The position numbers and the translations under genes are program-made. DNA of 64,000 nt, taken from NCBI GenBank assembly GCA_019425015.1, contig JAHYYJ010000006.1, forward strand, positions 62,001 to 126,000, in the 5' to 3' direction. The DNA comes from Collinsella sp. GTDB taxonomy: Bacteria; Actinomycetota; Coriobacteriia; Coriobacteriales; Coriobacteriaceae. The notes under the pieces are model-generated. The model did no database searches. It worked only from the letters and a program-made list of their open reading frames with translations, and had not been told where the DNA came from. Below are positions 17,637 to 26,370 of the stretch, in pieces (positions within the stretch are counted from its first letter, which is position 1; every line of letters starts with the position of its first letter).

Positions 17637-19019
17637 TTACTTAAGCTCGGGCCAGAAGTCCTTGTTGGCCTCGATCATGTCGTCGAGAACCTCCTTGGCG
17701 ACCTTCATCGAAGGCACGGTCTTGTTGAGCGTAAAGGCCTTGAGCGCTTTCTCGTACGAACCCTCGATCGTGGCCTCGACCACGAGCTTCTCGGAGTTCA
17801 GCTGCTGCATCATGAGGCCCTGCTGGAACAGCGGAATGTTGTCGCGGCTGATGACCTCGGGGCCGTTCTTGCCAATGTAGGCAGGCAGCTCGACCATGGC
17901 GTCGTAGGGCATGTTGGGGATAGCACCCTTGTTCTCGCAAATGACCAGGAAGCGCTGCTTGGTGTCGTTCTTCAGAGCGATAGCCAGGTCGGCAATCCAG
18001 TCGCCGTGGCTGCCCGCATAGAACGTGCTCTCGTCAATCTCGCCCGTCTTCTCGTAGTGGTCGATGCCGTCGAAGAGGTTCTTCTCGCGCGTCTCCTCAA
18101 CCTCGTTAGCACGGGTGCGCTCGGGGTTGGAATGCTCGACGAACTCCTTCTGCTGCAGGTAGTAGTTCAGGTACGTGTTGGGCAGGTACTCCGGGAAGCA
18201 CTCCATGATCTCGTACTCACCCTTCCAGACGTAGTACCAGCTGCCCTTGGTGTGGCGGTTCTGCTCGGGGTGCTCGTCGGTGGCCTCCTCGGGCTTCTTG
18301 GACATCAGCGAGCCCATGCCCTTGAGGTACGAATCGGGCAGCAGGATCTCATGCTCCTTGATGTACTCGCGCAGCTGCGGCAGGACCTCCTCGCCCTTGT
18401 GGCGGATCGAGGTGAACCAACCAAAGTGGTTGAGGCCAAAGTAATCGTACTCGACATCCTTCTTGTCGATATCGAGCGCGGCGCAAACCACGTCGATGAT
18501 CGCGATCGGCATGTCGCAGATGTTGATGATACGAGCGTTGGGGCGCAGCACGCGGCAGCCCTCGGACACGATGGCGGCAGGGTTGGAGTAGTTGAGAATC
18601 CAGTAGTCCTTCTTGGCGTACTTCTCAACGTCATCGATCAGCTCGACCATGGGGAAGATGGTGCGCATGCCGTAGGCAAGGCCGCCGCAACCGCAGGTCT
18701 CCTGGCCCACGCAGCCGTGACGCAGCGGAATCTTCTCGTCCTGCTCGCGCATGGCGTAGCCGCCCACGCGCATCTGGGCAAACACGAAGCTCGCGTCCGT
18801 AAAGGCGGTCTCCTTATCGGTGGTCACCGTGAGCTTGATGTCCAGGCCGAGGTCCTCGTGCAAAATCCAGTCCACGAGCACGCCGATCTTGCGCTGGCGC
18901 TCCTCGTTGATGTCGTACAGACGAATCTCGTCAACGTCGAGCTCGTCCTTGCGCAGAGCGATGGACTTGACGATGCCGGGGGTAAAGGTGGATCCGCCAC
19001 CACACAGAGTAATGATCAT
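17637..19019 (-). CDS. 6-phospho-alpha-glucosidase, GH4 family
   Basis: NAD+- and Mn2+-dependent GH4 hydrolase of 460 aa that cleaves 6-phospho-alpha-glucosides such as maltose-6-phosphate by an oxidation/elimination route. The N-terminal dinucleotide loop is TLCGGGSTFTPG (4-15). Metal-binding residues are in NICDMP and GLNHFGW, both family-typical. Start 19019 has AGGAGC at good spacing and lies 3 nt after the EIICB stop, so the two are coupled. It is the last gene of the EIIA-antiterminator-EIICB-GH4 operon. The choice of alpha rather than beta linkage rests on overall resemblance to MalH/GlvA and on the alpha-glucoside PTS next to it. Confidence 0.9.
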   Translation of the reverse strand: MIITLCGGGSTFTPGIVKSIALRKDELDVDEIRLYDINEERQRKIGVLVDWILHEDLGLDIKLTVTTDKETAFTDASFVFAQMRVGGYAMREQDEKIPLRHGCVGQETCGCGGLAYGMRTIFPMVELIDDVEKYAKKDYWILNYSNPAAIVSEGCRVLRPNARIINICDMPIAIIDVVCAALDIDKKDVEYDYFGLNHFGWFTSIRHKGEEVLPQLREYIKEHEILLPDSYLKGMGSLMSKKPEEATDEHPEQNRHTKGSWYYVWKGEYEIMECFPEYLPNTYLNYYLQQKEFVEHSNPERTRANEVEETREKNLFDGIDHYEKTGEIDESTFYAGSHGDWIADLAIALKNDTKQRFLVICENKGAIPNMPYDAMVELPAYIGKNGPEVISRDNIPLFQQGLMMQQLNSEKLVVEATIEGSYEKALKAFTLNKTVPSMKVAKEVLDDMIEANKDFWPELK

Positions 19020-19022
19020 TGT

Positions 19023-20639
19023 TTACTGCTCCTTCTCAATTGCGTTTTCGACCTTGTCGCGCATCTCGGCGACCTTCATGCCAAAGATGATCTGGATATT
19101 ATTGCCGTTGCGGTTGATGCCGCTGTTGGGCACGTGGTTGATGAGGTCCTCATTGATGAGGTCCGGGTTCTTAACGTTCACGCGGAGACGCGTAAAGCAG
19201 TTCTCGAGCTCCTCGATGTTGTCCTTGCCACCAAGACCTGCGACCAGGTCGGCAATACCTGCATCGACGCCCTCTGCGGGGGCCGCGGCAACAGCGCCCT
19301 GCTTCACCGCGACAGACGCGGCGGCCTCGCCCTCGGCAACGGACTCAGCAAGCTCGGACTCTTCCTCGCGACCAGGCGTGTGGAGGTTGAGCTTCTTAAT
19401 AAGGAAGGTGAAGAGGAAGAAGTACAGAGCGGCGTTGACGACTCCAAGCACCAGCATAACCGGCCAGTTGGTCTTGTCGACACCGAGGACCAGGTTGGAA
19501 ACCACGATGTTGATGATGCCGCCTGCAGTCGAAGCGGGCACGGAGAGGACCTTGAGCAGAACCAGGAAGATGCCGGAAAGAATCGAGTGAACGACAAAGA
19601 GCACGGGAGCGGCAAAGACAAAGAGGAAGTCCATGGGCTCGGTCACGCAGGAGAGCACGGCGGTGATGATCAGCGGGATGATAACGGCCTTGGTCTTATC
19701 CTTGTTCCCCTTGTAAGCGGTGAAGATAAAGGCGAGACCGATACCGATGTAGGGCCACAGGTTGTTGAAGGTGTAGCTGTTGAAGTAGGTGCTATCGGAG
19801 AAGGGCTGGCCCGTCATCGCCATCTCGGCAACACGGATGGGATAGGCGCCGGCGATAACCTGATCACCCAGCGTAAGGGTGCCGCCCACATCGGAGAACT
19901 GGAACGGGGTGTAGATGAGGTGGTGCAGGCCGGTGGGAACGAGCAGCTTGTTGAGCATGCCGTAGATAAACAGACCGATGTTGCCCGACTCCTTAATGAT
20001 GCCGGCAACGGAGGAGATGGCGCCCTGAACCGGAGGCCAAACGATGCAGAAGCCAGCGCCCATGATCCAGGAGATGATGATCATGATCAGGAACGGGAAG
20101 CGAACGCCCGAGAACATCGAAAGGGCAATGGGGAACTGCTTGTTCGAGTACTTGTTGAACACGGCACCGGTGATGCAACCAAGAATGATGCCGCCAAACA
20201 CGCCGGTATCGAGCACCTGAATGCCCATAACGGTGCTCTGGCCGGTTCCGGTAAGACCGAGCATGCCGCTCGCTTCGGCAAGAGAGCCGGTGGCGTTGAG
20301 TACGATGTTGTTAGCCTGCAGGAACAGGAAGAACGACATCAGGGCAATCAGCGAAGCATGGCCCTTGTTCTTCTTTGCCATGGCGCCGGCGATGCCCACG
20401 CAGAACAGAATCGAGAGGTTGTTGATGATAAACATCAGCGACTGATAGACAACGGCGCCCACAAGCTGGAACGGACCGGAGCCCAGCACAGGGATCACGG
20501 CGCAGATGGTCTTGTTGGTCAGAATAATGCCCACGATGAGCAGAATGCCGGCAACCGAGAGATACATCATCGGCTGAACGATTGACTTCGCGAACACCTC
20601 CAACGGCGCTTTGAAATTGAACTTCTTTTTTGCGGTCAT
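19023..20639 (-). CDS. PTS alpha-glucoside transporter subunit EIICB
   Basis: Membrane PTS permease of 538 aa, domain order EIIC (about residues 1-420), an acidic/alanine linker (about 425-460) and EIIB with the phosphocysteine C481 in ENCFTRLRVNV. It belongs to the glucose/maltose (MalX/GlvC) class and should import maltose or similar alpha-glucosides as the 6-phosphate. It has no EIIA domain; the EIIA two genes upstream should feed it. ATG 20639 has GGGGAG 7 nt upstream. A gap of about 100 nt separates it from the antiterminator gene. Confidence 0.9.
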   Translation of the reverse strand: MTAKKKFNFKAPLEVFAKSIVQPMMYLSVAGILLIVGIILTNKTICAVIPVLGSGPFQLVGAVVYQSLMFIINNLSILFCVGIAGAMAKKNKGHASLIALMSFFLFLQANNIVLNATGSLAEASGMLGLTGTGQSTVMGIQVLDTGVFGGIILGCITGAVFNKYSNKQFPIALSMFSGVRFPFLIMIIISWIMGAGFCIVWPPVQGAISSVAGIIKESGNIGLFIYGMLNKLLVPTGLHHLIYTPFQFSDVGGTLTLGDQVIAGAYPIRVAEMAMTGQPFSDSTYFNSYTFNNLWPYIGIGLAFIFTAYKGNKDKTKAVIIPLIITAVLSCVTEPMDFLFVFAAPVLFVVHSILSGIFLVLLKVLSVPASTAGGIINIVVSNLVLGVDKTNWPVMLVLGVVNAALYFFLFTFLIKKLNLHTPGREEESELAESVAEGEAAASVAVKQGAVAAAPAEGVDAGIADLVAGLGGKDNIEELENCFTRLRVNVKNPDLINEDLINHVPNSGINRNGNNIQIIFGMKVAEMRDKVENAIEKEQ

Positions 20640-20738
20640 AGCGGTACTCCCCTTCCTTTTCCGCAAATTAAGACAGATGTGCCCTGGACAAGACCGTGAG
20701 CCTTGCCTTATATCAATCGATGTGTGGGCACGTTATGC

Positions 20739-21593
20739 CTAGAGACCAGGTTCTCCAAGCAGGTTAACAATGTGATATGCGAGATAACTCTTCTCGGCAT
20801 CGGTAACGACAACGTTATAGGTAGACGCTAAGTGGTCGGCAATTGACTCCGCACACGAGAACGCCCTCGGATACGCCGTTTCATCGATACGGAACAGCGC
20901 GTCGCCATTGATCTGCCCGGCCGCGGGGTCAAGCGCCCGCTGTGCGAAAAACTGCAGGTGGCGGACGAAACGCTCATAGGGCAGCGAGGTGTCATCGAGG
21001 GTCGTAGCATAGCGCTCGGAAACAATCGCAAGCACGTCGCGAACAAGCTGGACCGAGATGATGAGACGGTCGGAGCGTTGCGGCATGGTGGCGTTGACGA
21101 TATGCAGCGTAATAAAACCCTGCTCTTCTTCGCTCATCTGGATGCCCATATACTCCTTGACAATCTGCAGCGCACGGCCCGCAAGCGCATACTCCTTGCG
21201 ATAGAACTGCTGGATCTCGAGCAGCAACGGATTCTCGCAGGGGACGCCCTTGCGCTCGCGCTCCAAAGCAAGGCTGATATGGTCTGCGAGAGCAATGAGA
21301 ATCTTGTCGTTGATATCAACATTGAGCTCTCGACGAAGCATCTGAACGATGTCCTCGGAAATCACGAGGTTGACGGTGGGGATGGACTCTAAAAGATGTG
21401 CCAAGCGGTCAATCGTACGCGAATCCTGAGAAGTTCCCTCCTGCAACGCGTAGGTCTTTTCGACCGATGCCTCGTCGATGGCATCGCCGGCATGACGGCC
21501 AAAGCAGAGGCCTCGACCGATGACGATGAGCTCAGAGCCATCGTCCGAAGTGACCATTGCGACGTTGTTGTTGAAAACTCGCTTGATAACCAC
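20739..21593 (-). CDS. LicT/BglG-type transcription antiterminator
   Basis: RNA-binding antiterminator of about 284 aa: a co-antiterminator domain at the N-terminus (VVIKRVFNNNVAMV, then ELIVIGRGLCFG) followed by two PTS regulation domains (about residues 65-170 and 175-280) with conserved His for PTS phosphorylation. It should bind an RNA hairpin and prevent termination when sugar is present. The start is chosen at GTG 21593 because family members begin directly with the xxIKKVxNNN strand; GTG codons at 21602 and 21605 are alternatives. It follows the EIIA gene by under 20 nt. Its RNA target is probably the element at 22150-22236. Confidence 0.88.
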   Translation of the reverse strand: MVIKRVFNNNVAMVTSDDGSELIVIGRGLCFGRHAGDAIDEASVEKTYALQEGTSQDSRTIDRLAHLLESIPTVNLVISEDIVQMLRRELNVDINDKILIALADHISLALERERKGVPCENPLLLEIQQFYRKEYALAGRALQIVKEYMGIQMSEEEQGFITLHIVNATMPQRSDRLIISVQLVRDVLAIVSERYATTLDDTSLPYERFVRHLQFFAQRALDPAAGQINGDALFRIDETAYPRAFSCAESIADHLASTYNVVVTDAEKSYLAYHIVNLLGEPGL

Positions 21594-21611
21594 GGTACCC
21601 ACCACAAGAAT

Positions 21612-22124
21612 TTACTCGGAAAGCCAGACGACAGGCTCTTTAACAGCAACAGGGCCGGAAGCGTGCTCACGAAGAGTCGAGTTCTCCGAACGCTCGCACA
21701 CGATAACGAAGACCGTGGGATCGAAGCCGGCGGCGCGGACCGCGTCGAAATCGACCTCGACGAGGGGCTGGCCCGCGTCGACATGGTCACCCTGGGCAAC
21801 AAGCGCATGGAAGCCCTTGCCCTCAAGTTTAACAGTGTCGATTCCGATATGCAGCATCACCTGAGCAGAGCTGTCGTCGGACATGATGCCCAGTGCATGC
21901 TCGGTCGGGAACAGCGCCGCGACGGTGCCGGAAACAGGAGCGCACACCGTTCCCTCTTGGGGAACCACGGCAACGCCATCGCCCACGGCACGGCTGCTAA
22001 AAGCGGGGTCATTGGTATTTTCTAGATGAACAAGCTCGCCGGAAACGGGAGCGAGGATTTCGAACTCGGAAGCTGCAGTCTTCTGCTCATCCGAACCGCC
22101 CATCAGGCGAGAAAAGAAACCCAT
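21612..22124 (-). CDS. PTS glucose-type EIIA protein
   Basis: Soluble EIIA of the glucose class, 170 aa, which passes phosphate from HPr to EIIB domains. The active-site histidines are visible: H92 in VMLHIGIDTV, the phosphorylated one in the family, and H76 in TEHALGI. ATG 22124 is the family-like start (MGFFSRL). It is the only EIIA in the window, while three EII permeases here lack this domain, so it may serve more than its own operon. It is first in the alpha-glucoside operon, behind a strong promoter and an RNA switch. Confidence 0.9.
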   Translation of the reverse strand: MGFFSRLMGGSDEQKTAASEFEILAPVSGELVHLENTNDPAFSSRAVGDGVAVVPQEGTVCAPVSGTVAALFPTEHALGIMSDDSSAQVMLHIGIDTVKLEGKGFHALVAQGDHVDAGQPLVEVDFDAVRAAGFDPTVFVIVCERSENSTLREHASGPVAVKEPVVWLSE

Positions 22125-22149
22125 GGTGGCATGTCCCTTCATAAATATA

Positions 22150-22236
22150 GCCCAACCAAAATCAAGCGAATGCATCCATAGAGACACACCCGTTCAAAGA
22201 CTTTGGTTAGGCCCACGTCCGAGGGACTCGGTAACC
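22150..22236 (-). promoter_or_regulatory. Candidate LicT-type RNA antiterminator overlapping an alternative stem
   Basis: On the minus-strand RNA, 22236-22205 can fold as GGTTA/TAACC enclosing CCGAG/CTCGG with an asymmetric internal loop, resembling a ribonucleic antiterminator. The 3' side of that stem (GCCTAACCAAA) can instead pair with TTTGGTTGGGC at 22160-22150, one G-U pair, just before the EIIA ribosome site. The two folds exclude each other, as expected of a BglG/LicT switch. The tail after the second stem is not a clean U-run, so control may act on translation. Confidence 0.5.
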
Positions 22237-22261
22237 TTCCGCATTTCTTTTTACGGGAGTT

Positions 22262-22289
22262 ATTGTAGACAAGCCCAAAGCCAGAACAA
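22262..22289 (-). promoter_or_regulatory. Promoter of the alpha-glucoside operon
   Basis: On the minus strand, -35 TTGTTC (22289-22284) and -10 TACAAT (22267-22262) are separated by 16 bp, about 25 nt upstream of the RNA switch. Confidence 0.55.
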
Positions 22290-22390
22290 TCATTATGACC
22301 GGTGAGCGGTATTTTTTCTTCGATAAACGGTATTTAGGCGGCACTTAGGGACGTTCCTTTTCTGCCGGCACCCAGGGGCACTCCTCACTC

Positions 22391-22455
22391 TGGTGCGTTG
22401 GGGACAGGTTTGTTTGCACCAGGTTGGTGCAGATTAGCCTGTCCCCAATGCACCA
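22391..22455. repeat. GGGGACAGG hairpin repeat, copy 1
   Basis: An 18-bp outer stem (TGGTGCGTTGGGGACAGG with its complement, one G-U pair) encloses TTTGTTTGCACCAGGTTGGTGCAGATTAG, in which GCACCA/TGGTGC forms an inner hairpin. A related element lies at 33191-33279. It sits just past the stop codon of the EFR1 gene. The rest of 22300-22390 shows nothing recognisable. Confidence 0.75.
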
Positions 22456-22467
22456 ATTTCGTATGCA

Positions 22468-23229
22468 CTAGATGAAGAGCTCGCATTCCTTCCGCACGAC
22501 GCAAGCCTTGCTCAGCATCTGGGAAACAGCGGATAGCTTGTTGGGATCAAGCTTGCGAGCGCCTCGCGGACATACGGCAATGCAGCGCATGCAGGAGATG
22601 CACGCCTCGCCAGCTGCTCGCTTGGGGTCGCCCTTGTCGATAGCACAAACGGGGCACGCCGCGGCGCATGCACCGCAGGAGACGCAATCCTCTGTTGCCT
22701 CGGGTGCCATGCGGTGACCTCCGGCTTGTTTATAAGGACGATTGCCGGGAATAGAGGGCTCGGATGCATCCTCAGTCAACAGCTTTTGCTGAATTTGCTG
22801 CGCAAACTCTGCGAGCTGCGCCGCATCCTGCGCATCCGGTCGCCCAGCAGCAAACTGACGAGCAACGGAATGCTCAGCAATAGCAGAAACCGCTGCAACC
22901 ACCCTAAATCCGGCGCGCTTCGCAACGTCCTCCAGCTCTACGAGCGTGTCCTCAAACGCGCGGTTTCCGTATACACAAACCAAAACAGCCCGAGCCCCGT
23001 TGCCGCGCACCATGCCCAACCGGTCAGCCACCACAGCCGGGATTCTACCGGCATACGCCGGCACAGAGATTACGGCCACGTCGTCCTCAGTCATCGAGAC
23101 AGCGCTGAAATCTAGCCCGCTATCGGTCAGATCGACGGTAACGGTATTTTTGTCCAGCGCCCCGGCCACAAGGCCAGACACCTTCCGCGTTCCACCCGTC
23201 GGACTAAACACAATTTCGAATACGTCCAT
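22468..23229 (-). CDS. EFR1 family flavodoxin-like 4Fe-4S ferredoxin
   Basis: Electron carrier of 253 aa with a flavodoxin-like N-terminal half (FSPTGGTRKVS phosphate loop at residues 8-18) and a C-terminal pair of 4Fe-4S motifs: CVSCGACAAACPVC and CISCMRCIAVCP. This is the EFR1-type arrangement found in many anaerobes; the redox partner is unknown. ATG 23229 is preceded by GGAGGG. It is monocistronic, ahead of a GGGGACAGG hairpin and divergent from about 600 bp of non-coding sequence. Confidence 0.87.
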   Translation of the reverse strand: MDVFEIVFSPTGGTRKVSGLVAGALDKNTVTVDLTDSGLDFSAVSMTEDDVAVISVPAYAGRIPAVVADRLGMVRGNGARAVLVCVYGNRAFEDTLVELEDVAKRAGFRVVAAVSAIAEHSVARQFAAGRPDAQDAAQLAEFAQQIQQKLLTEDASEPSIPGNRPYKQAGGHRMAPEATEDCVSCGACAAACPVCAIDKGDPKRAAGEACISCMRCIAVCPRGARKLDPNKLSAVSQMLSKACVVRKECELFI

Positions 23230-23439
23230 CGAGGCACCCTCCCCCTACGCCTGGCAACGCGTCAAGCCGTTTTCACATCCAGCCAGAGTATACGGTACGT
23301 GGGATCCCCGTTTTGGTGCACCAAACACCCCAATGCACCCACCCTACGCTGTCTGCCTCTTCGTTTTGTATTAATTACGGTACAGATTGTATATATTTAC
23401 GGGATACCGCCGTGTTCTCCTGAGGTACCCCATCCTGGC

Positions 23440-23676
23440 CCGTGCAAAAAACGGAGTATTCTGCAACGTGACCGCGCCAGCACCGCCGCGGGTGGGCAAA
23501 ACTGTAGGGCGCCGTATCATTCTAAGTCCCGACATGGCGAGAATGACGCGCCCCTGCTCCGGAAAACGGCGAAATCTGACTCGGAACGCTCGCTAGGGAT
23601 ATCCGAAGGCCACCGTTGGCGACGTCGAATCATATGCAGACAACTCGAACTGCAGAATACTCCAAAAAATGCACGG
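23440..23676. repeat. Inverted repeat pair CCGTGCA-N6-GGAGTATTCTGCA, possible MITE-like element
   Basis: CCGTGCA, six variable bases, then GGAGTATTCTGCA occurs on the plus strand at 23440-23465 and on the minus strand at 23676-23651, enclosing about 185 bp. No credible gene lies between them. The remaining parts of the gap 23230-23850 hold only the helicase terminator. Confidence 0.5.
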
Positions 23677-23783
23677 CGCACCCCATAGGACCCATTGCTG
23701 CATGGCGGAAAATAGGTCCTCAGCATCCCCCAGATGCACTCCCGAGAAAATCACATTTGAACTAGCGATCGGATACGGCAAAC

Positions 23784-23820
23784 AAAAAGGGCCCCGAGCG
23801 TAGTTGCTCAGGGCCCTTGG
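23784..23820 (-). terminator. Terminator of the DEAD-box helicase gene
   Basis: The minus-strand stem AAGGGCCCTGAGC / GCTCGGGGCCCTT is followed by a T-run (TTTTTGTTT) about 30 nt past the helicase stop codon. Confidence 0.75.
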
Positions 23821-23850
23821 TTCACCTCGCTCTAGTGGGCGATGCGTATG

Positions 23851-26100
23851 CTATTTGCGCTTGCCGCCGCCGTCACCGGGACGACGGGAGCTGCCGCCGC
23901 GCTTGCCGCCACGGCTGTTGCCATAGCTGCCACGGTTATCGCGACCGCCGGCGCGGCCGCCGCGGGAGCCGGCCTGGTTGCCGCCACGCCCGCCACGATA
24001 GCCGCCACGACGCTCCTCGCGGGTATCGTCGTAGTTGCGCCAGTCATCGCGACGATCGCGGCTGGCACGCGGATCACGACGATCGCGCGACTCGTTAGAA
24101 CGGCCAGCGCCGCTGCGGCCGCCATTGCCGCGAGCACCCTCGCGACGCTCGCCGCCGCGGCTACCGCGCTCTTCAAAGCACTTGCCGCCACGGGACTCAC
24201 CGCCACGGGCACCTCGCTCACCGCGACCCTCGCCGCCGCGACGCTTATCACGGCCACCGCGCTCGTCATCGCGACCGGAACGACGACGGTCGCCCGAGCC
24301 GCGCTTGCCGCCACGCGAGCCACGGCCCTCGTCCTCGCGATCGACACGACGACGGCCACCGCGGTCCTCGTCCTCGCGGCGACGGCGATGCGCCTCGTCC
24401 TGGAACTGCTTGGCACGACGCTCGGCACGGTTACCGCGCGGGGCCTGCTCGACGGCGGCAGCACCGCCGCGCTCCTCGGCAGCCACCTCGCGGGCCACGC
24501 TCTCCACAGCCTCGTCCACGCGAGCCTGAACGCCCTCGCGCACGCGGGTCTTGCCGCCGCGCTTGGGACGGCTCGGACGCTCGCCGTCGCCGCGGCGCTC
24601 GTCGCGACCGCGGTTGGAACGACCAGCAACGTCGCCGTAATCGTCGCCGTTGCGCTTACCGTCGCGACGCGCTTGCTCGAGTTTCTTCTTGCTCTTGGAC
24701 TTGCCGCGCTTGGTCTTCTTCTTCACCTTAAAGGCGGCAGGATCGCGCTCGGGGTCAACGGCGGGCGGGTTGGGACCCACGTGCAGGTCGCCCGCTTCGT
24801 AAATATCGGCCGTCTTGTCCATGAGCTTCTCAATCTCGTAGAACTCGTCGACGTCCTGCTCGGTCACAAACGTAATGGCCCAGCCCAGCTCGCCGGCGCG
24901 GCCCGTACGGCCAATGCGGTGGATATAGTCGGTCGGCTCGGCCGGCACGTCGAAGTTCACGACGTAGCGCACGTCGCTAATGTCGATGCCGCGGGCGAGA
25001 ACATCGGTTGCCACCAGCACGTCGACGGTGCCGTCGCGGAAGGCAGAAAGCGCGCGCTCGCGCTGGGCCTGGCTGCGGTTGCCGTGAATCGCGGCGGCCT
25101 TGATGCCCTTGCGCTCAAGGCGACGGCAGCAGCTGTCGGCGCGGTGCTTGGTGCGCATAAAGACGATGGTGCGCTCCGGGCCCTCCTTTTTGAGGAACTC
25201 AGGCAGCAGGTTGTTCTTTGCCTCGATGGACACCGGGAACACAAACTGATCGACGGTGTCGGCGGTCGACGTGGCCGGCGCGATCTCCACGCGGGCCGGG
25301 TCGCTCACCAGGTCGGTGATCTCGCCCACGGCCTCCTCGTCGAGGGTCGCCGAGAACAGCAGCGTCTGGCGCTCGGCCGGCGTCTCGCGCACAATGCGGC
25401 GGACGGCGGGCAAAAAGCCCATGTCGAGCATGCGATCGGCCTCGTCGAGCACCAGCACCTTGACCTCGTTCAGATGGCAGGCTCCCTGCTCGATCAAGTC
25501 GACCAGACGGCCCGGCGTTGCGACCAGGATGTCGCAGCCGTACTTGAGGGCAGCGGTCTGCGGCTTGTAGCTCACGCCACCCACGACGGTCACGGCAACG
25601 TGGCCGGTGACGTCGGCGATCTTGCTGGCGACCTCGTCGATCTGCTGGGCGAGCTCGCGCGTGGGGGTGATGACGAGCATCACGGGGCCGCGGCCGTTGC
25701 CCTCGGGCTTCTTGGCACCGCGACGGCGGTTGCGGCCGCCGCGCTCGCGTACGGGTTTGGGAGGAGCGATGTGCTCCAGGTTGTTCATGGTCGGCAGCAA
25801 AAAGGCAGCCGTCTTGCCAGTGCCGGTCTGAGCGGCGGCAAGCAGGTCGCGGCCTTCGAGCACCACAGGAATCGAACCGGCCTGCACGGGCGTCGGCGCC
25901 GTGTAGCCCAGGTTCTCGATAGCACGAAGCATCTCGTCGGAAAGGCCCAGCTCGTCAAAGGCGGGCAGGCTCTCGGTAGCGGACTCGACGGCCTGGGCAG
26001 CATTGGCCTCATCGGCAGCATCGAAGGCAGCCTGGGTCATGGCCTCGCGGGTCTCGTCCAGAATCTCGGCGTCGGTGACGTCGGATACAGAATTACGCAT
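23851..26100 (-). CDS. DEAD-box ATP-dependent RNA helicase with long RG-rich tail
   Basis: RNA helicase of 749 aa that unwinds RNA in ribosome assembly, mRNA turnover or cold response. Core motifs: Q motif region with APTPVQ (68-73), Walker A AQTGTGKT (90-97), PTRELAQQ, VLDEADRMLDMGF, SATLDEE, then helicase C with VATDVLARGIDI and HRIGRTGRAG (about 395). An N-terminal acidic extension covers about 45 residues. From about residue 430 to the end the chain is almost entirely Arg, Gly, Asp, Glu and Lys, a disordered RNA-binding tail of about 300 residues, longer than is usual in bacterial DeaD/CsdA. ATG 26100 follows GGAAC. Confidence 0.92.
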   Translation of the reverse strand: MRNSVSDVTDAEILDETREAMTQAAFDAADEANAAQAVESATESLPAFDELGLSDEMLRAIENLGYTAPTPVQAGSIPVVLEGRDLLAAAQTGTGKTAAFLLPTMNNLEHIAPPKPVRERGGRNRRRGAKKPEGNGRGPVMLVITPTRELAQQIDEVASKIADVTGHVAVTVVGGVSYKPQTAALKYGCDILVATPGRLVDLIEQGACHLNEVKVLVLDEADRMLDMGFLPAVRRIVRETPAERQTLLFSATLDEEAVGEITDLVSDPARVEIAPATSTADTVDQFVFPVSIEAKNNLLPEFLKKEGPERTIVFMRTKHRADSCCRRLERKGIKAAAIHGNRSQAQRERALSAFRDGTVDVLVATDVLARGIDISDVRYVVNFDVPAEPTDYIHRIGRTGRAGELGWAITFVTEQDVDEFYEIEKLMDKTADIYEAGDLHVGPNPPAVDPERDPAAFKVKKKTKRGKSKSKKKLEQARRDGKRNGDDYGDVAGRSNRGRDERRGDGERPSRPKRGGKTRVREGVQARVDEAVESVAREVAAEERGGAAAVEQAPRGNRAERRAKQFQDEAHRRRREDEDRGGRRRVDREDEGRGSRGGKRGSGDRRRSGRDDERGGRDKRRGGEGRGERGARGGESRGGKCFEERGSRGGERREGARGNGGRSGAGRSNESRDRRDPRASRDRRDDWRNYDDTREERRGGYRGGRGGNQAGSRGGRAGGRDNRGSYGNSRGGKRGGSSRRPGDGGGKRK

Positions 26101-26370
26101 ATGTTGTTGTTCCTTATCTGCACGCGCAATGGGCACGGCATGCGGCCGCGCGGGCGTGCTTGGTAGTGCGCTAATACATACAAAAACGGGTGCGCACAGA
26201 GAGGACGTTGCTCAGCACGCTGGCGATCGCTTTGGCAGCCCTATCACGCGCCGTCCAGACGCAGCAGCACTAAGCGATGGAGCAGATTCGCCGCGGGTTA
26301 GTATACCCGTGCTTCGCATGCCCCCACGTAAACCACAGATGACGAGGCGGACGCGGCGGGCCCGGCTGAT

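Noticed and set aside
17613..20585. A 990-residue plus-strand open frame opposite the GH4 and EIICB genes
   Set aside because: It spans two clearly real genes and their junction on the minus strand, and its composition is a codon-bias shadow.
23299..23688. A 129-residue plus-strand protein in the helicase/EFR1 gap
   Set aside because: There is no ribosome site, no domain, and the frame runs across the inverted repeat pair.
23842..26166. A 774-residue open frame on the plus strand opposite the DEAD-box helicase
   Set aside because: It is made of Ala/Thr/Val runs that mirror the high-GC codons of the helicase on the other strand. It has no domain, no ribosome site and no independent signal.
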